24,289 nucleotides of DNA from an uncultured Chitinophagaceae bacterium (lineage in GTDB: Bacteria; Bacteroidota; Bacteroidia; Chitinophagales; Chitinophagaceae): assembly GCA_946885335.1 (NCBI GenBank), contig CAMPGG010000014.1:1-24289 (forward strand), read 5' to 3'. The position numbers were made by a program, and so were the translations under genes. The notes under the pieces are model-generated. The model was given only the letters and a program-made list of their open reading frames with translations, ran no database searches and was not told where the DNA came from. Shown here in pieces: positions 17,721 to 24,282 of this stretch (position 1 is the first letter of the stretch; every line of letters starts with the position of its first letter).

Positions 17721-19751
17721 ATGATGCGCATCATTATTTTTTTGTGCCTGGTTTTAACAATGAAAACAGCAATGTCACAGGATCCCTGGAAGATCAGTGC
17801 AAATAATATTGATCCCAATAATTATTATGGAATTACAGTGGCCAATGGAATGATCGGGATCGTTTCTTCACCCGAGCCTTTTAAAGTAAAAGATGTGGTG
17901 CTCGCAGGTGCATATGATAACTACGGCCGGGGAAGAGTGAGTAATTTCTTAAAGAGTTTCAACCTGCTGAACATGTACCTGGAAATTGATGGAAGAAGAA
18001 TCGGCAATAAGGATGCATCCAATATGCAACAGGAACTGGATATGCAAAAAGCATCTTTCACCACCAATTTTAATTATGGCGATAAAGCAGATGTTTCTTA
18101 CACTTATTATTCTTTAAGGCATCTGCCATATACCGTTTTGATGGATGTAACCATAACGGCAAAAAAAGATATCAGTATTGGTGGTGCCAGTGTAATGGAA
18201 GCGCCGGATGCTTTAAGGGATGTACAGAATTATTATAATGAAATCGATCGGCCGCATGTTACCATCAGTCTGCTCACATCTTCCGCAAAAAGTCCGACAG
18301 GTAAACTATTGATGTGTGCATCAAACAGTTTTTTATTTAGCGAACATCATGGTGAAGAACCCAGGGTGATCCATGAAATGTGGGACAACAATATGCACCT
18401 GATGAAATTCAGTAAAAAAATTAAAGCGGGTGAGGTTTACCGTTTTTCCATTGTGGGTTCTTCCATTACTTCGGCGCATCATGATGATCCATTGAATGAA
18501 GCAGAAAGAGCAACCATCTTCGCTAAACTCGAAGGCAGGGAACGCCTGTTGAATTTTCACACCAATGCCTGGGCGGAATTATGGAAAAGCGATATCATCA
18601 TAGAAGGCGATCCGCAAAGCCAGCAGGATGTTCGCAGCATGTTGTATCATTTATACTCATTTTCAAGAGAAGGCACCGCATTGTCACCTTCACCCATGGG
18701 ATTAAGCGGGCTGGGTTATAATGGCCATGTTTTCTGGGACACTGAATTATGGATGTTCCCGGCTGTGCTGGTCTTGCAACCAGGCATGGCTAAAAGTATG
18801 GTTGAATATCGTTTTCAACGATTGGATGCAGCAAGAAAAAACGCATTCAGCAAAGGCTATAAAGGCGCTATGTTTCCCTGGGAGAGTGCGGAGACCGGTG
18901 TGGAAGAAACACCAGTCTGGGCATTGAGCGGACCCTTTGAACATCATATAACGGCATGCGTGGCATTTGCCGCATGGAACTACTATTGTGTAACGCAGGA
19001 TAAAGATTGGTTGCGGGAAAAAGGCTGGCCCATTTTATCTGCTACTGCCGATTTTTGGGCAAGCCGGGTTGAAAGAAACGGACCCGGAAAATATGATATT
19101 AAAAATGTTGTGGCCGCAGATGAATGGGCGGAGAATGTAGACAATAATGCATTTACCAATGCCGCTGCTATTGCTAATTTAAAATATGCAACAGAAGCGG
19201 CAAAACTCCTGGGTGTTGCTGCAGATCCTGATTGGATGAACGTGGCCAATAATATTCCCATTTTAAAAATGGCCGATGGTGTTACGCAGGAACATGCCAC
19301 TTACAAAGGCGAAGGCATCAAGCAGGCTGATGTGAATTTGCTTTCGTATCCGTTAAAACATTTTACAGATCCCGCCCAGGTAAAAAAAGACCTGGAATAT
19401 TATGAAACCCGGGTTCCTGATGAAGGCACACCGGCTATGACCCAGGGAATTTTTACCTTATTATATGCCCGATTGGGTGATAAGGCAAAAGCATGGCATT
19501 GGTTCCAGGATGCATATCTGCCAAATTTAAATCCACCCTTTCGCGTATTAGCGGAAACCAAAGGAGGAACTAATCCCTATTTTGCAACAGGTGCCGGCGG
19601 TGTTTTGCAGGGCGTATTAATGGGTTTTGGCGGATTGGATATTACACCCAAAGGAATCGTACAGGTAAAATCTGTATTGCCAACCAAATGGAAAAGTTTA
19701 ACGATAACAGGTGTGGGGCCAGACAATAAAACATACCGAGTAGGGAATTAG
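17721..19751 (+). CDS. periplasmic GH65 alpha-glucoside hydrolase (kojibiose hydrolase / acid trehalase-like)
   Basis: 676-residue protein with a signal peptide (residues 1-20, ending AMSQ), so exported. It has the GH65 layout: an N-terminal beta-sandwich, then an (alpha/alpha)6 barrel with GHVFWDTELW (335-344), DEWAENVDNNAFTN (467-480, general acid E468) and GIKQADVNLLSYP (532-544). The family's phosphate-binding Ser/His loop of the phosphorylases is replaced by DEGTPAMT (567-574), and a Glu, E612 (LAETKGG), lies 144 residues after E468. As I recall, the hydrolases FjGH65A (E472/E616) and human PGGHG (E430/E574) show the same spacing, so this should be a hydrolase rather than a phosphorylase. 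Candidate substrates are alpha-glucosides such as kojibiose, trehalose or glucosyl-galactosides. Its place behind the FG-GAP genes makes it the only clear glycoside hydrolase of the locus. Confidence 0.9.
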   Translation: MMRIIIFLCLVLTMKTAMSQDPWKISANNIDPNNYYGITVANGMIGIVSSPEPFKVKDVVLAGAYDNYGRGRVSNFLKSFNLLNMYLEIDGRRIGNKDASNMQQELDMQKASFTTNFNYGDKADVSYTYYSLRHLPYTVLMDVTITAKKDISIGGASVMEAPDALRDVQNYYNEIDRPHVTISLLTSSAKSPTGKLLMCASNSFLFSEHHGEEPRVIHEMWDNNMHLMKFSKKIKAGEVYRFSIVGSSITSAHHDDPLNEAERATIFAKLEGRERLLNFHTNAWAELWKSDIIIEGDPQSQQDVRSMLYHLYSFSREGTALSPSPMGLSGLGYNGHVFWDTELWMFPAVLVLQPGMAKSMVEYRFQRLDAARKNAFSKGYKGAMFPWESAETGVEETPVWALSGPFEHHITACVAFAAWNYYCVTQDKDWLREKGWPILSATADFWASRVERNGPGKYDIKNVVAADEWAENVDNNAFTNAAAIANLKYATEAAKLLGVAADPDWMNVANNIPILKMADGVTQEHATYKGEGIKQADVNLLSYPLKHFTDPAQVKKDLEYYETRVPDEGTPAMTQGIFTLLYARLGDKAKAWHWFQDAYLPNLNPPFRVLAETKGGTNPYFATGAGGVLQGVLMGFGGLDITPKGIVQVKSVLPTKWKSLTITGVGPDNKTYRVGN

Positions 19752-19931
19752 ATACAATTAGACAATTTGGCAATTTGACAATGAGACAATTGAAATACAA
19801 TGTGCTAATTTGAAAATTTGAAAATGAGAGGATAATTGACAGAACACGAAACTTTAAACCCGAAACCTTAAACCCTAAACTTGTCATCCTGAGCTTGTCG
19901 AAGGACTAAACTCTAAACTTTTTTCAGTAGA
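19752..19931. repeat. repeat-rich spacer: AATTTG-type and TTTAAACCC/CTAAAC-type repeats
   Basis: 180-bp gene-free stretch. Its first half repeats GACAATTTG, GCAATTTGAC, GACAATG and AATTTGAAAATTTGAAAATG units. Its second half has AAACTTTAAACCC, AAACCTTAAACCCTAAAC and CTAAACTCTAAAC units. Similar units recur after the beta-barrel gene (23048-23146) and after the last gene (24142 on), so they are dispersed intergenic repeats rather than parts of a gene. Confidence 0.6.
19882..19905. repeat. REP-like dispersed element (GTCATCCTGAG / GTCGAAGGA type)
   Basis: The segment reads TGTCATCCTGAG followed by CTTGTCGAAGGA, a dispersed intergenic element that I recognise from many environmental bacterial genomes. 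Usually a GATGACA-like end completes the palindrome; here it runs into CTAAAC heptamers, so this is a half or truncated copy nested in the heptamer array. Confidence 0.5.
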
Positions 19932-19949
19932 TTGTACATTCAAACCAAC

Positions 19950-20522
19950 GTGAAAAGTCTGACTGCCATATTACTCATTGCACTGCTGTTCTTTAACTGG
20001 TACGGTTACCGTATCATCACGGGATATATACAAAAACAGGCAGATCAGCAGTTAGCCGTTCAACTGGATAATCATCATTACGATGAATCTCAATTGATAG
20101 AACTAAAAGTTGAACTGCAAGTCCCTTACCAAACACAAGACGCCGATTTTGAACGCCATTATGGAGAAATTGAGATCGATGGCAAATCATACACTTATGT
20201 AAAAAGGAAGATTGAAAATGGATTCCTTATTTTAAAATGCATACCCAACCATCAAAGAGATAAATTGAAAACAGCCAACACCGATTTTCTAAAAATGGTA
20301 GTGGGCTTGAATCATGAAAAAAATAATGGCAAACAAAACATGCCTTCTCTTTCATTAAAAAACTTCTGGAGCGAATACAGTAACCAGTTTTGCACCTGGA
20401 ACATACAATTGATTAATGCACACAAAACACTATACGATTTAACACCGGCATCCGCCTTATCAACCATTACCTTTCCCCCGGCACACCAGCCTCCCAAATC
20501 TAATCTTACACCAAATTGTTAG
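19950..20522 (+). CDS. membrane-anchored protein of unknown function
   Basis: 190-residue protein if started at GTG 19950, which begins directly with a transmembrane helix (VKSLTAILLIALLFFNWYGYR); the frame extends to a TTG at 19932. One N-terminal helix followed by a soluble domain suggests an inner-membrane anchored periplasmic protein. The soluble part starts with a heptad-like stretch (YIQKQADQQLAVQLDNHHYDE) and has a distinctive block near residues 48-63 (LIELKVELQVPYQTQD). It ends with a Pro-rich tail (FPPAHQPPKSNLTPNC). I do not recognise a named family. Conserved-looking charged and aromatic residues suggest a real protein. It follows a repeat-rich spacer and is followed at once by a hairpin terminator, so it is probably a single-gene unit. 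Confidence 0.7.
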   Translation: MKSLTAILLIALLFFNWYGYRIITGYIQKQADQQLAVQLDNHHYDESQLIELKVELQVPYQTQDADFERHYGEIEIDGKSYTYVKRKIENGFLILKCIPNHQRDKLKTANTDFLKMVVGLNHEKNNGKQNMPSLSLKNFWSEYSNQFCTWNIQLINAHKTLYDLTPASALSTITFPPAHQPPKSNLTPNC

Positions 20523-20527
20523 GCCAT

Positions 20528-20556
20528 TTTCATTCAATCTTTGAATGAAACTTTTT
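20528..20556 (+). terminator. intrinsic terminator after the unknown membrane protein
   Basis: A 10-bp perfect inverted repeat, TTTCATTCAA (20528-20537) and TTGAATGAAA (20541-20550), with loop TCT, is followed by CTTTTT. It starts 5 bp after the stop of the preceding gene and ends just before the haloperoxidase start. The stem is AT-rich, so its strength is uncertain. Confidence 0.5.
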
Positions 20557-20577
20557 CTGTTGATTAAATAAATTTTG

Positions 20578-21933
20578 ATGATGAATAAGTTAACCTGGTT
20601 AATGTTAACCGGCATTTTAATTATATCCGCCTGTAAAGAAAACAGCGACGAGTACAAAGCAATAACCAATGACCCCACCCAGTTCAGCAATGTTGTTTAT
20701 GAATTAAACACGGTGGTTATGGGAAATAATTTTAGTCCCATCGTGGCTTCACGCAATTACATGTATGCAAGCGTGGCTGCTTATGAAGTGATCGCAGGCG
20801 GTTATCCCGAACGATTTAATTCTTTAGCAGGCCAGTTGAATGGATTGGAAAATGTTCCCAAACCCGACACATCAAAATTCATCAATTATGAATTTGCTTC
20901 CTTACTGGCTTTTTGCAATTTGGGTGAGGCAGTAACTTTCCCGGCAGGCAGCATGACGGAATATACAGACAGTCTTAAAAAAATGGTTTTGGCCAAAGGG
21001 ATGTCGGATGAAGAATTAGAAAACACGGTTGCTTACGCTGATACCGTTTCTGCAGTCATTATGGAATGGAGCAAAGGCGATAATTATGCAAGTACCCGGA
21101 GTGCGCCAAAGTTTACGATCAATGATGTACCCGGACGTTGGGTACCCACTCCCCCTGCCTATTCATCCGCAATGGAACCGCACTGGCATAAAATCAGGCC
21201 TTTGGTATTGGACAGTGCCAACCAATTTGTTCCGCCACCGCCGCCGCCATTCAATATGACGGATACAAACAGTTTGTATTACCAGGAAGTAATGAAAGTA
21301 AAAAGAGCAGGTGATAATTTAACGGATGAACAAAAACACATCGCTAATTTCTGGGACGATAATCCATTCAAATTAAATGTAGCGGGCCATTTTATGTTTG
21401 GTTCCAAAAAATTTTCTCCTCCAGGTCATTGGATGGCTATTGTTGGCATTGCTGCGCAAAAGGCAGGTTTCGATTATCCAAAAACAGTGTATGCATATGC
21501 GTTAACGGCCATTACCCAATTCGATGCTTTCATACAATGCTGGGATGAAAAGTTTCGCTCAAACACGGCAAGACCTGAAACAGTGATCAATCAATATATT
21601 GATGCCAATTGGCAGCCACTGTTACAAACGCCACCCTTTCCGGAATATACCTGCGGGCATTCCACTGTATCATCCGCTAATGCCGAAGCTTTGACTTATG
21701 TATTCGGTGACAACTTTGCATATACCGATACATCTGAACTGGAATTTGGCATTGCGAGCCGTTCATTTAAATCCTTCAGGCATGCTGCAGATGAAAACAA
21801 CTGGGCCCGTTTTTATGGAGGCATTCACTTCCACAATTCCTGTATTGTATCAACAGAATACGGAAGAAAAGTGGGTGATTTTGTTGCAGGAAAATTAAAA
21901 ATGGAAAAAGAAAATTCCATTGTCAATCATTAA
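20578..21933 (+). CDS. lipoprotein of the vanadium-dependent haloperoxidase / PAP2 superfamily
   Basis: 451-residue protein, start ATG 20578 (the frame extends to a TTG at 20575). The signal peptide ends in lipobox ISAC (Cys19), so it is a membrane-anchored extracytoplasmic lipoprotein. The vanadate/phosphate-binding motifs of the superfamily are present: K-x6-RP as K325...R332-P333, a Gly-His pair in TCGHS (G360-H361, acid-base His) and R-x5-H as R411...H417 (vanadate-coordinating His) in ARFYGGIHFHN. The usual PSGH is CGH here, as in many bacterial members. A run of six prolines (219-224) precedes an FNMTD loop. Whether it oxidises halides or acts as an acid phosphatase cannot be read from the sequence. 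The beta-barrel gene follows 39 bp later with no terminator, so the two probably form an operon. Confidence 0.88.
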   Translation: MMNKLTWLMLTGILIISACKENSDEYKAITNDPTQFSNVVYELNTVVMGNNFSPIVASRNYMYASVAAYEVIAGGYPERFNSLAGQLNGLENVPKPDTSKFINYEFASLLAFCNLGEAVTFPAGSMTEYTDSLKKMVLAKGMSDEELENTVAYADTVSAVIMEWSKGDNYASTRSAPKFTINDVPGRWVPTPPAYSSAMEPHWHKIRPLVLDSANQFVPPPPPPFNMTDTNSLYYQEVMKVKRAGDNLTDEQKHIANFWDDNPFKLNVAGHFMFGSKKFSPPGHWMAIVGIAAQKAGFDYPKTVYAYALTAITQFDAFIQCWDEKFRSNTARPETVINQYIDANWQPLLQTPPFPEYTCGHSTVSSANAEALTYVFGDNFAYTDTSELEFGIASRSFKSFRHAADENNWARFYGGIHFHNSCIVSTEYGRKVGDFVAGKLKMEKENSIVNH

Positions 21934-21972
21934 CACTAACCAACGATCAAATAATTGCTTAAAACCTAAAAA

Positions 21973-23040
21973 ATGAAACGCCTATATATAATGCTTCTCA
22001 TCGCATTCCTGTTTACCTATACAGGAACCAGTGCGCAGGGCTGTGTAGCTATTAAAGGTACCGCGGGTATTTGTGGCCGGCCTTCCGATGCAAAAGGATG
22101 GGAACTGAATCTCAATAACCGCTATTACACATCGTACAAACATTTTGTTGGCACCATAGAACAAAAGCACCGGATCGATGAAAAAAGTAATGTCATCAAC
22201 CATGCTTATGAACTAAGTATAACAGCCATCCGCACACTAAATGCCAGGTGGTCACTGGCAGCAACGGTGCCCATCATGGCCTTTGGTCGTTCTTCTTTGT
22301 ATGAGCATGATCGCCAGAACAGGCACAGCACCCATTCCTTTGGCATTGGCGATGCCAGGTTCAGCGCATACAGGTGGATGTTAGACCCGTTAACTTCACA
22401 CAAAGGAAATTTTCAACTGGGTGTTGGGCTCAAACTGCCCACCGGCAATTATAATTACCAGGATTATTTTTATCGCAAACCAGATTCTGCCGTTCTTGGA
22501 CCGGTAGATCAATCCATTCAGCCAGGCGATGGTGGCACAGGCATCACATTCGAGTTTAACAGCTTTTATAATTTCAGTCACCAATTAGGTGTATATGGTG
22601 GTGCCTTCTACCTGGTGAACCCCAGGGAAGTAAATGGCACATCTACAACAAGAGGTGGCGCTGCTTCTGCAACCGCGATAAAATACAATACCGATGTAAT
22701 GAGTGTTCCCGATTTATATATGGTAAGAGCCGGCCTGGCATATATGATCAAAAATGTAACGGTTTCCGGGGGCATAAGAATGGAGGGACTACCATCAGAA
22801 GATTTAATCGGTGGCAGCCGCGGGTTCAGGAGACCAGGCTATATTATTTCAGCCGAACCAACGGTTACCTGGGTTACACCAAAAGCAAGTTTTAATTTAT
22901 CGGCTCCCATTGCATTGCAACGAAATCGCACCCAAAGTAATTCAGATAAAAGACGTACGGCTGATACCGGCGTGCATCAGCAGGGAGATGCTGCATTTGC
23001 AGACTTCCTGGTTAATGCGGGTGTATCATTTCGTTTATAA
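21973..23040 (+). CDS. outer-membrane beta-barrel protein, transporter-like
   Basis: 355-residue protein with a clear signal peptide ending TSAQ near residue 22. The rest consists of alternating amphipathic strands (WSLAATVPIMAFGRS, FGIGDARFSAYRWML, FQLGVGLKLPTGNYNY, LGVYGGAFYLVNP) and a terminal strand FLVNAGVSFRL, as expected for an outer-membrane barrel. The GLKLPTGxxxY motif is shared with barrels of the MetA/phenol-degradation-like and FadL-like families. Two Cys residues (24 and 34) near the mature N-terminus could form a disulfide. It is 39 bp downstream of the haloperoxidase-family gene and probably translated from the same messenger, so it may bring substrate to, or release product from, that enzyme (inference). 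A plus-strand terminator lies about 140 bp after its stop. Confidence 0.82.
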   Translation: MKRLYIMLLIAFLFTYTGTSAQGCVAIKGTAGICGRPSDAKGWELNLNNRYYTSYKHFVGTIEQKHRIDEKSNVINHAYELSITAIRTLNARWSLAATVPIMAFGRSSLYEHDRQNRHSTHSFGIGDARFSAYRWMLDPLTSHKGNFQLGVGLKLPTGNYNYQDYFYRKPDSAVLGPVDQSIQPGDGGTGITFEFNSFYNFSHQLGVYGGAFYLVNPREVNGTSTTRGGAASATAIKYNTDVMSVPDLYMVRAGLAYMIKNVTVSGGIRMEGLPSEDLIGGSRGFRRPGYIISAEPTVTWVTPKASFNLSAPIALQRNRTQSNSDKRRTADTGVHQQGDAAFADFLVNAGVSFRL

Positions 23041-23047
23041 TTAATTG

Positions 23048-23146
23048 TTTAGAGTTTAGGGTTTAGGGTTTAGAGTTCAAAACATTAATCAATAGTTTAA
23101 TTCTATTTAATAAACCAGCTAAGCACTAAACCCTAAACGCTAAACT
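23048..23146. repeat. TTTAGGG-type heptamer array with an inverted partner
   Basis: Four tandem heptamers TTTAGRG (23048-23075) are followed 50 bp later by CTAAACC-type units (23126-23146). The two blocks are complementary at 19 of 20 positions (23054-23073 against 23126-23145), so the transcript could fold a long stem around an approximately 52-nt loop. Related CTAAAC units are at 19850-19920. It is not a chromosome telomere. Confidence 0.6.
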
Positions 23147-23177
23147 TTAAAAACTCTTTTTGTTTCACAAGCATTCC

Positions 23178-23211
23178 GGCGTTGTAATTCTTTACGGACG
23201 CCCTTTTTTTT
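23178..23211 (+). terminator. intrinsic terminator of the haloperoxidase/beta-barrel operon
   Basis: The hairpin pairs GGCGT (23178-23182) with ACGCC (23198-23202). An inner stem GTAA/TTAC closes a TTCT tetraloop, with one wobble and one bulged G between the stems. It is followed by C and eight T. It faces the plus strand and lies 138 bp after the beta-barrel stop, the best placed terminator for that operon. Confidence 0.75.
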
Positions 23212-23230
23212 AAAATGTAAATGAATGGCT

Positions 23231-23263
23231 AAAAAAAAGCAGGTCCTGTAGAAACAAGACCTG
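23231..23263 (-). terminator. minus-strand intrinsic terminator
   Basis: CAGGTC (23240-23245) pairs with GACCTG (23258-23263). An inner TGT/ACA stem closes an AGAA loop across a single mismatch. Eight A (23231-23238) on the plus strand become a U-tract for minus-strand transcripts. It begins 1 bp beyond the stop codon of the 54-codon minus-strand ORF, which strongly suggests that ORF is transcribed. Confidence 0.65.
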
Positions 23264-23264
23264 G

Positions 23265-23429
23265 TTATGTGTTTATCACATGAGAAAATTGTAACCCAAA
23301 TTTGATCAAATTATTTCGATTGATCGGGGATGGTGATGGCGAAGCGTGAATATTTTTACCTGGAAGCAATGAAATAACAATTGAAATAATTGCTAACATG
23401 CACGTTGTCTTTAAGCATGCAAACATCAT
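23265..23429 (-). CDS. putative small exported protein (54 aa)
   Basis: A short frame of 54 codons starting at a double ATG (23427-23429 and 23424-23426). The N-terminus MMFACLKTTCMLAIISIVISLLPG has a basic residue followed by a hydrophobic core, as in a signal peptide. It is followed by HASPSPSP, a plausible cleavage or linker region, and a short tail (INRNNLIKFGLQFSHVINT). The mature part would be only about 25 residues, so it could be a peptide or a small membrane-inserted protein. The stop lies next to a minus-strand terminator and a perfect palindrome lies 54 bp upstream. I recognise no family. The alternative is a non-coding RNA that uses the same terminator. Confidence 0.45.
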   Translation of the reverse strand: MMFACLKTTCMLAIISIVISLLPGKNIHASPSPSPINRNNLIKFGLQFSHVINT

Positions 23430-23540
23430 AAAACATCAAATTATTTTATTGCGTTTATGAATGCATAAAAAAATCAATGACATTTTCGCAATGCGAAAAC
23501 CATTCATCCCGAATGCATTTTTTATTGTGTTTCATGCATG
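23397..23540. promoter_or_regulatory. ATGCA(T) cluster with a perfect 17-bp palindrome
   Basis: The element TTTTCGCAATGCGAAAA (23483-23499) is a perfect palindrome with 8-bp arms and one central base. Around it, ATGCAT occurs at 23461-23466, 23513-23518 and 23534-23539, and ATGCA again near 23397 and 23417. The palindrome lies between the minus-strand 54-codon ORF and the plus-strand PepSY-like gene, where operators for divergent genes would be expected. The binding protein is unknown. Confidence 0.4.
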
Positions 23541-23703
23541 ATTTTTACATAAGCATTATCATGGTTCACCTATTATAAAAGGGGTTTTAAATCAAATTCT
23601 CATTCACCGTTTATATGAGGTTTTTCGCCTATTCCATTCGTGTATTATAAGCACAGGAAGCCTAAGCAAGTTTTTATCTTACAGGTAATTAAAACTTGTG
23701 AAT

Positions 23704-24138
23704 ATGAAAACCTTAACAATCATTCTTGCCATTTTATTCTCCACCTGCCTGCAGGCAAATACGCCACCTGTAGATAAACATATCCTCCTTTGTTTTAAAC
23801 GTGCATTTCCGCAGGTTGAAAAAGTAAACTGGTCAGCCGAGGGTAATTATTGGGTAGCGGGTTTTAAAGTTGATAACAATCTTAACATCCTTTATTATAA
23901 CGAGGATGGTGAAGTGGTTTTATCCCGCAAGTATTATGGTGCGGAAGATTTACCGCTTTTTATTCGTGCAAGACTTTACAAAAGATACACCGGCAAAACA
24001 GTTTATGGTGTTACTGAAATTACCAAAGGCAACCTGGTCAGGTATTCTATTGTGATGCAGGATGAAAAAAGATGGTATGTTATTGAAGCCAGCAGCGAAG
24101 GTGTTATGCAGCAGGTAAAGAAATTCAATAAAGTATAA
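23704..24138 (+). CDS. secreted PepSY-like small protein
   Basis: 144-residue protein if started at ATG 23704; GTG 23698 is in frame but adds only two residues. A signal peptide (MKTLTIILAILFSTCLQA) precedes a domain with FPQVEKVNWSAEGNYWVAGFKVDNNLNILYYNEDGEVV, the pattern of PepSY-like (beta-lactamase-inhibitor-protein-like) domains that are abundant in Chitinophagaceae. A second half (RYTGKTVYGVTEITKG, then YSIVMQDEKRWYVIEASSEG) repeats the same strand pattern, consistent with a tandem half-repeat. The Cys in the signal region (STCLQ) is not a good lipobox, so the protein is probably periplasmic. The function of these proteins is not established. It stands alone, after a 663-bp spacer. Confidence 0.75.
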   Translation: MKTLTIILAILFSTCLQANTPPVDKHILLCFKRAFPQVEKVNWSAEGNYWVAGFKVDNNLNILYYNEDGEVVLSRKYYGAEDLPLFIRARLYKRYTGKTVYGVTEITKGNLVRYSIVMQDEKRWYVIEASSEGVMQQVKKFNKV

Positions 24139-24141
24139 TAA

Positions 24142-24282
24142 TACAATTTGGGAATGAAACAATTTGAATATTCAAAATTGAATTTCAAATATTCAATTGA
24201 TATTCCTTGCGGCCATAGCGGTTCTTAGCGGCCTTTCTCCTTTGTGGCCTTTGTGAATTTTACTTTGTGCACTTTGTGTTCC
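24142..24282. repeat. intergenic repeats: AATTTG units, AT-rich hairpin, AGCGGCC and CTTTGTG repeats
   Basis: After the last gene come ACAATTTG units. An AT-rich inverted repeat follows, TTGAATATT (24164-24172) with AATATTCAA (24188-24196), which may act as a weak terminator. Then come GCGGCC/AGCGG units (24209-24214, 24217-24222, 24227-24233) and four CTTTGTG heptamers (24240, 24249, 24263 and 24272). These are typical dispersed spacer repeats in Bacteroidota. Confidence 0.5.

Noticed and set aside
23048..23075. Plant-telomere-like TTTAGGG repeats as a possible linear replicon end or eukaryotic contamination
   Set aside because: Only four units, some degenerate (TTTAGAG), embedded between bacterial genes with terminators; related short units occur elsewhere in the window.
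23041..23703. CRISPR array or tRNA in the long spacer
   Set aside because: No regularly spaced identical repeats of CRISPR length and no cloverleaf or CCA-type tRNA features were seen; the repeats are short heptamers and palindromes.
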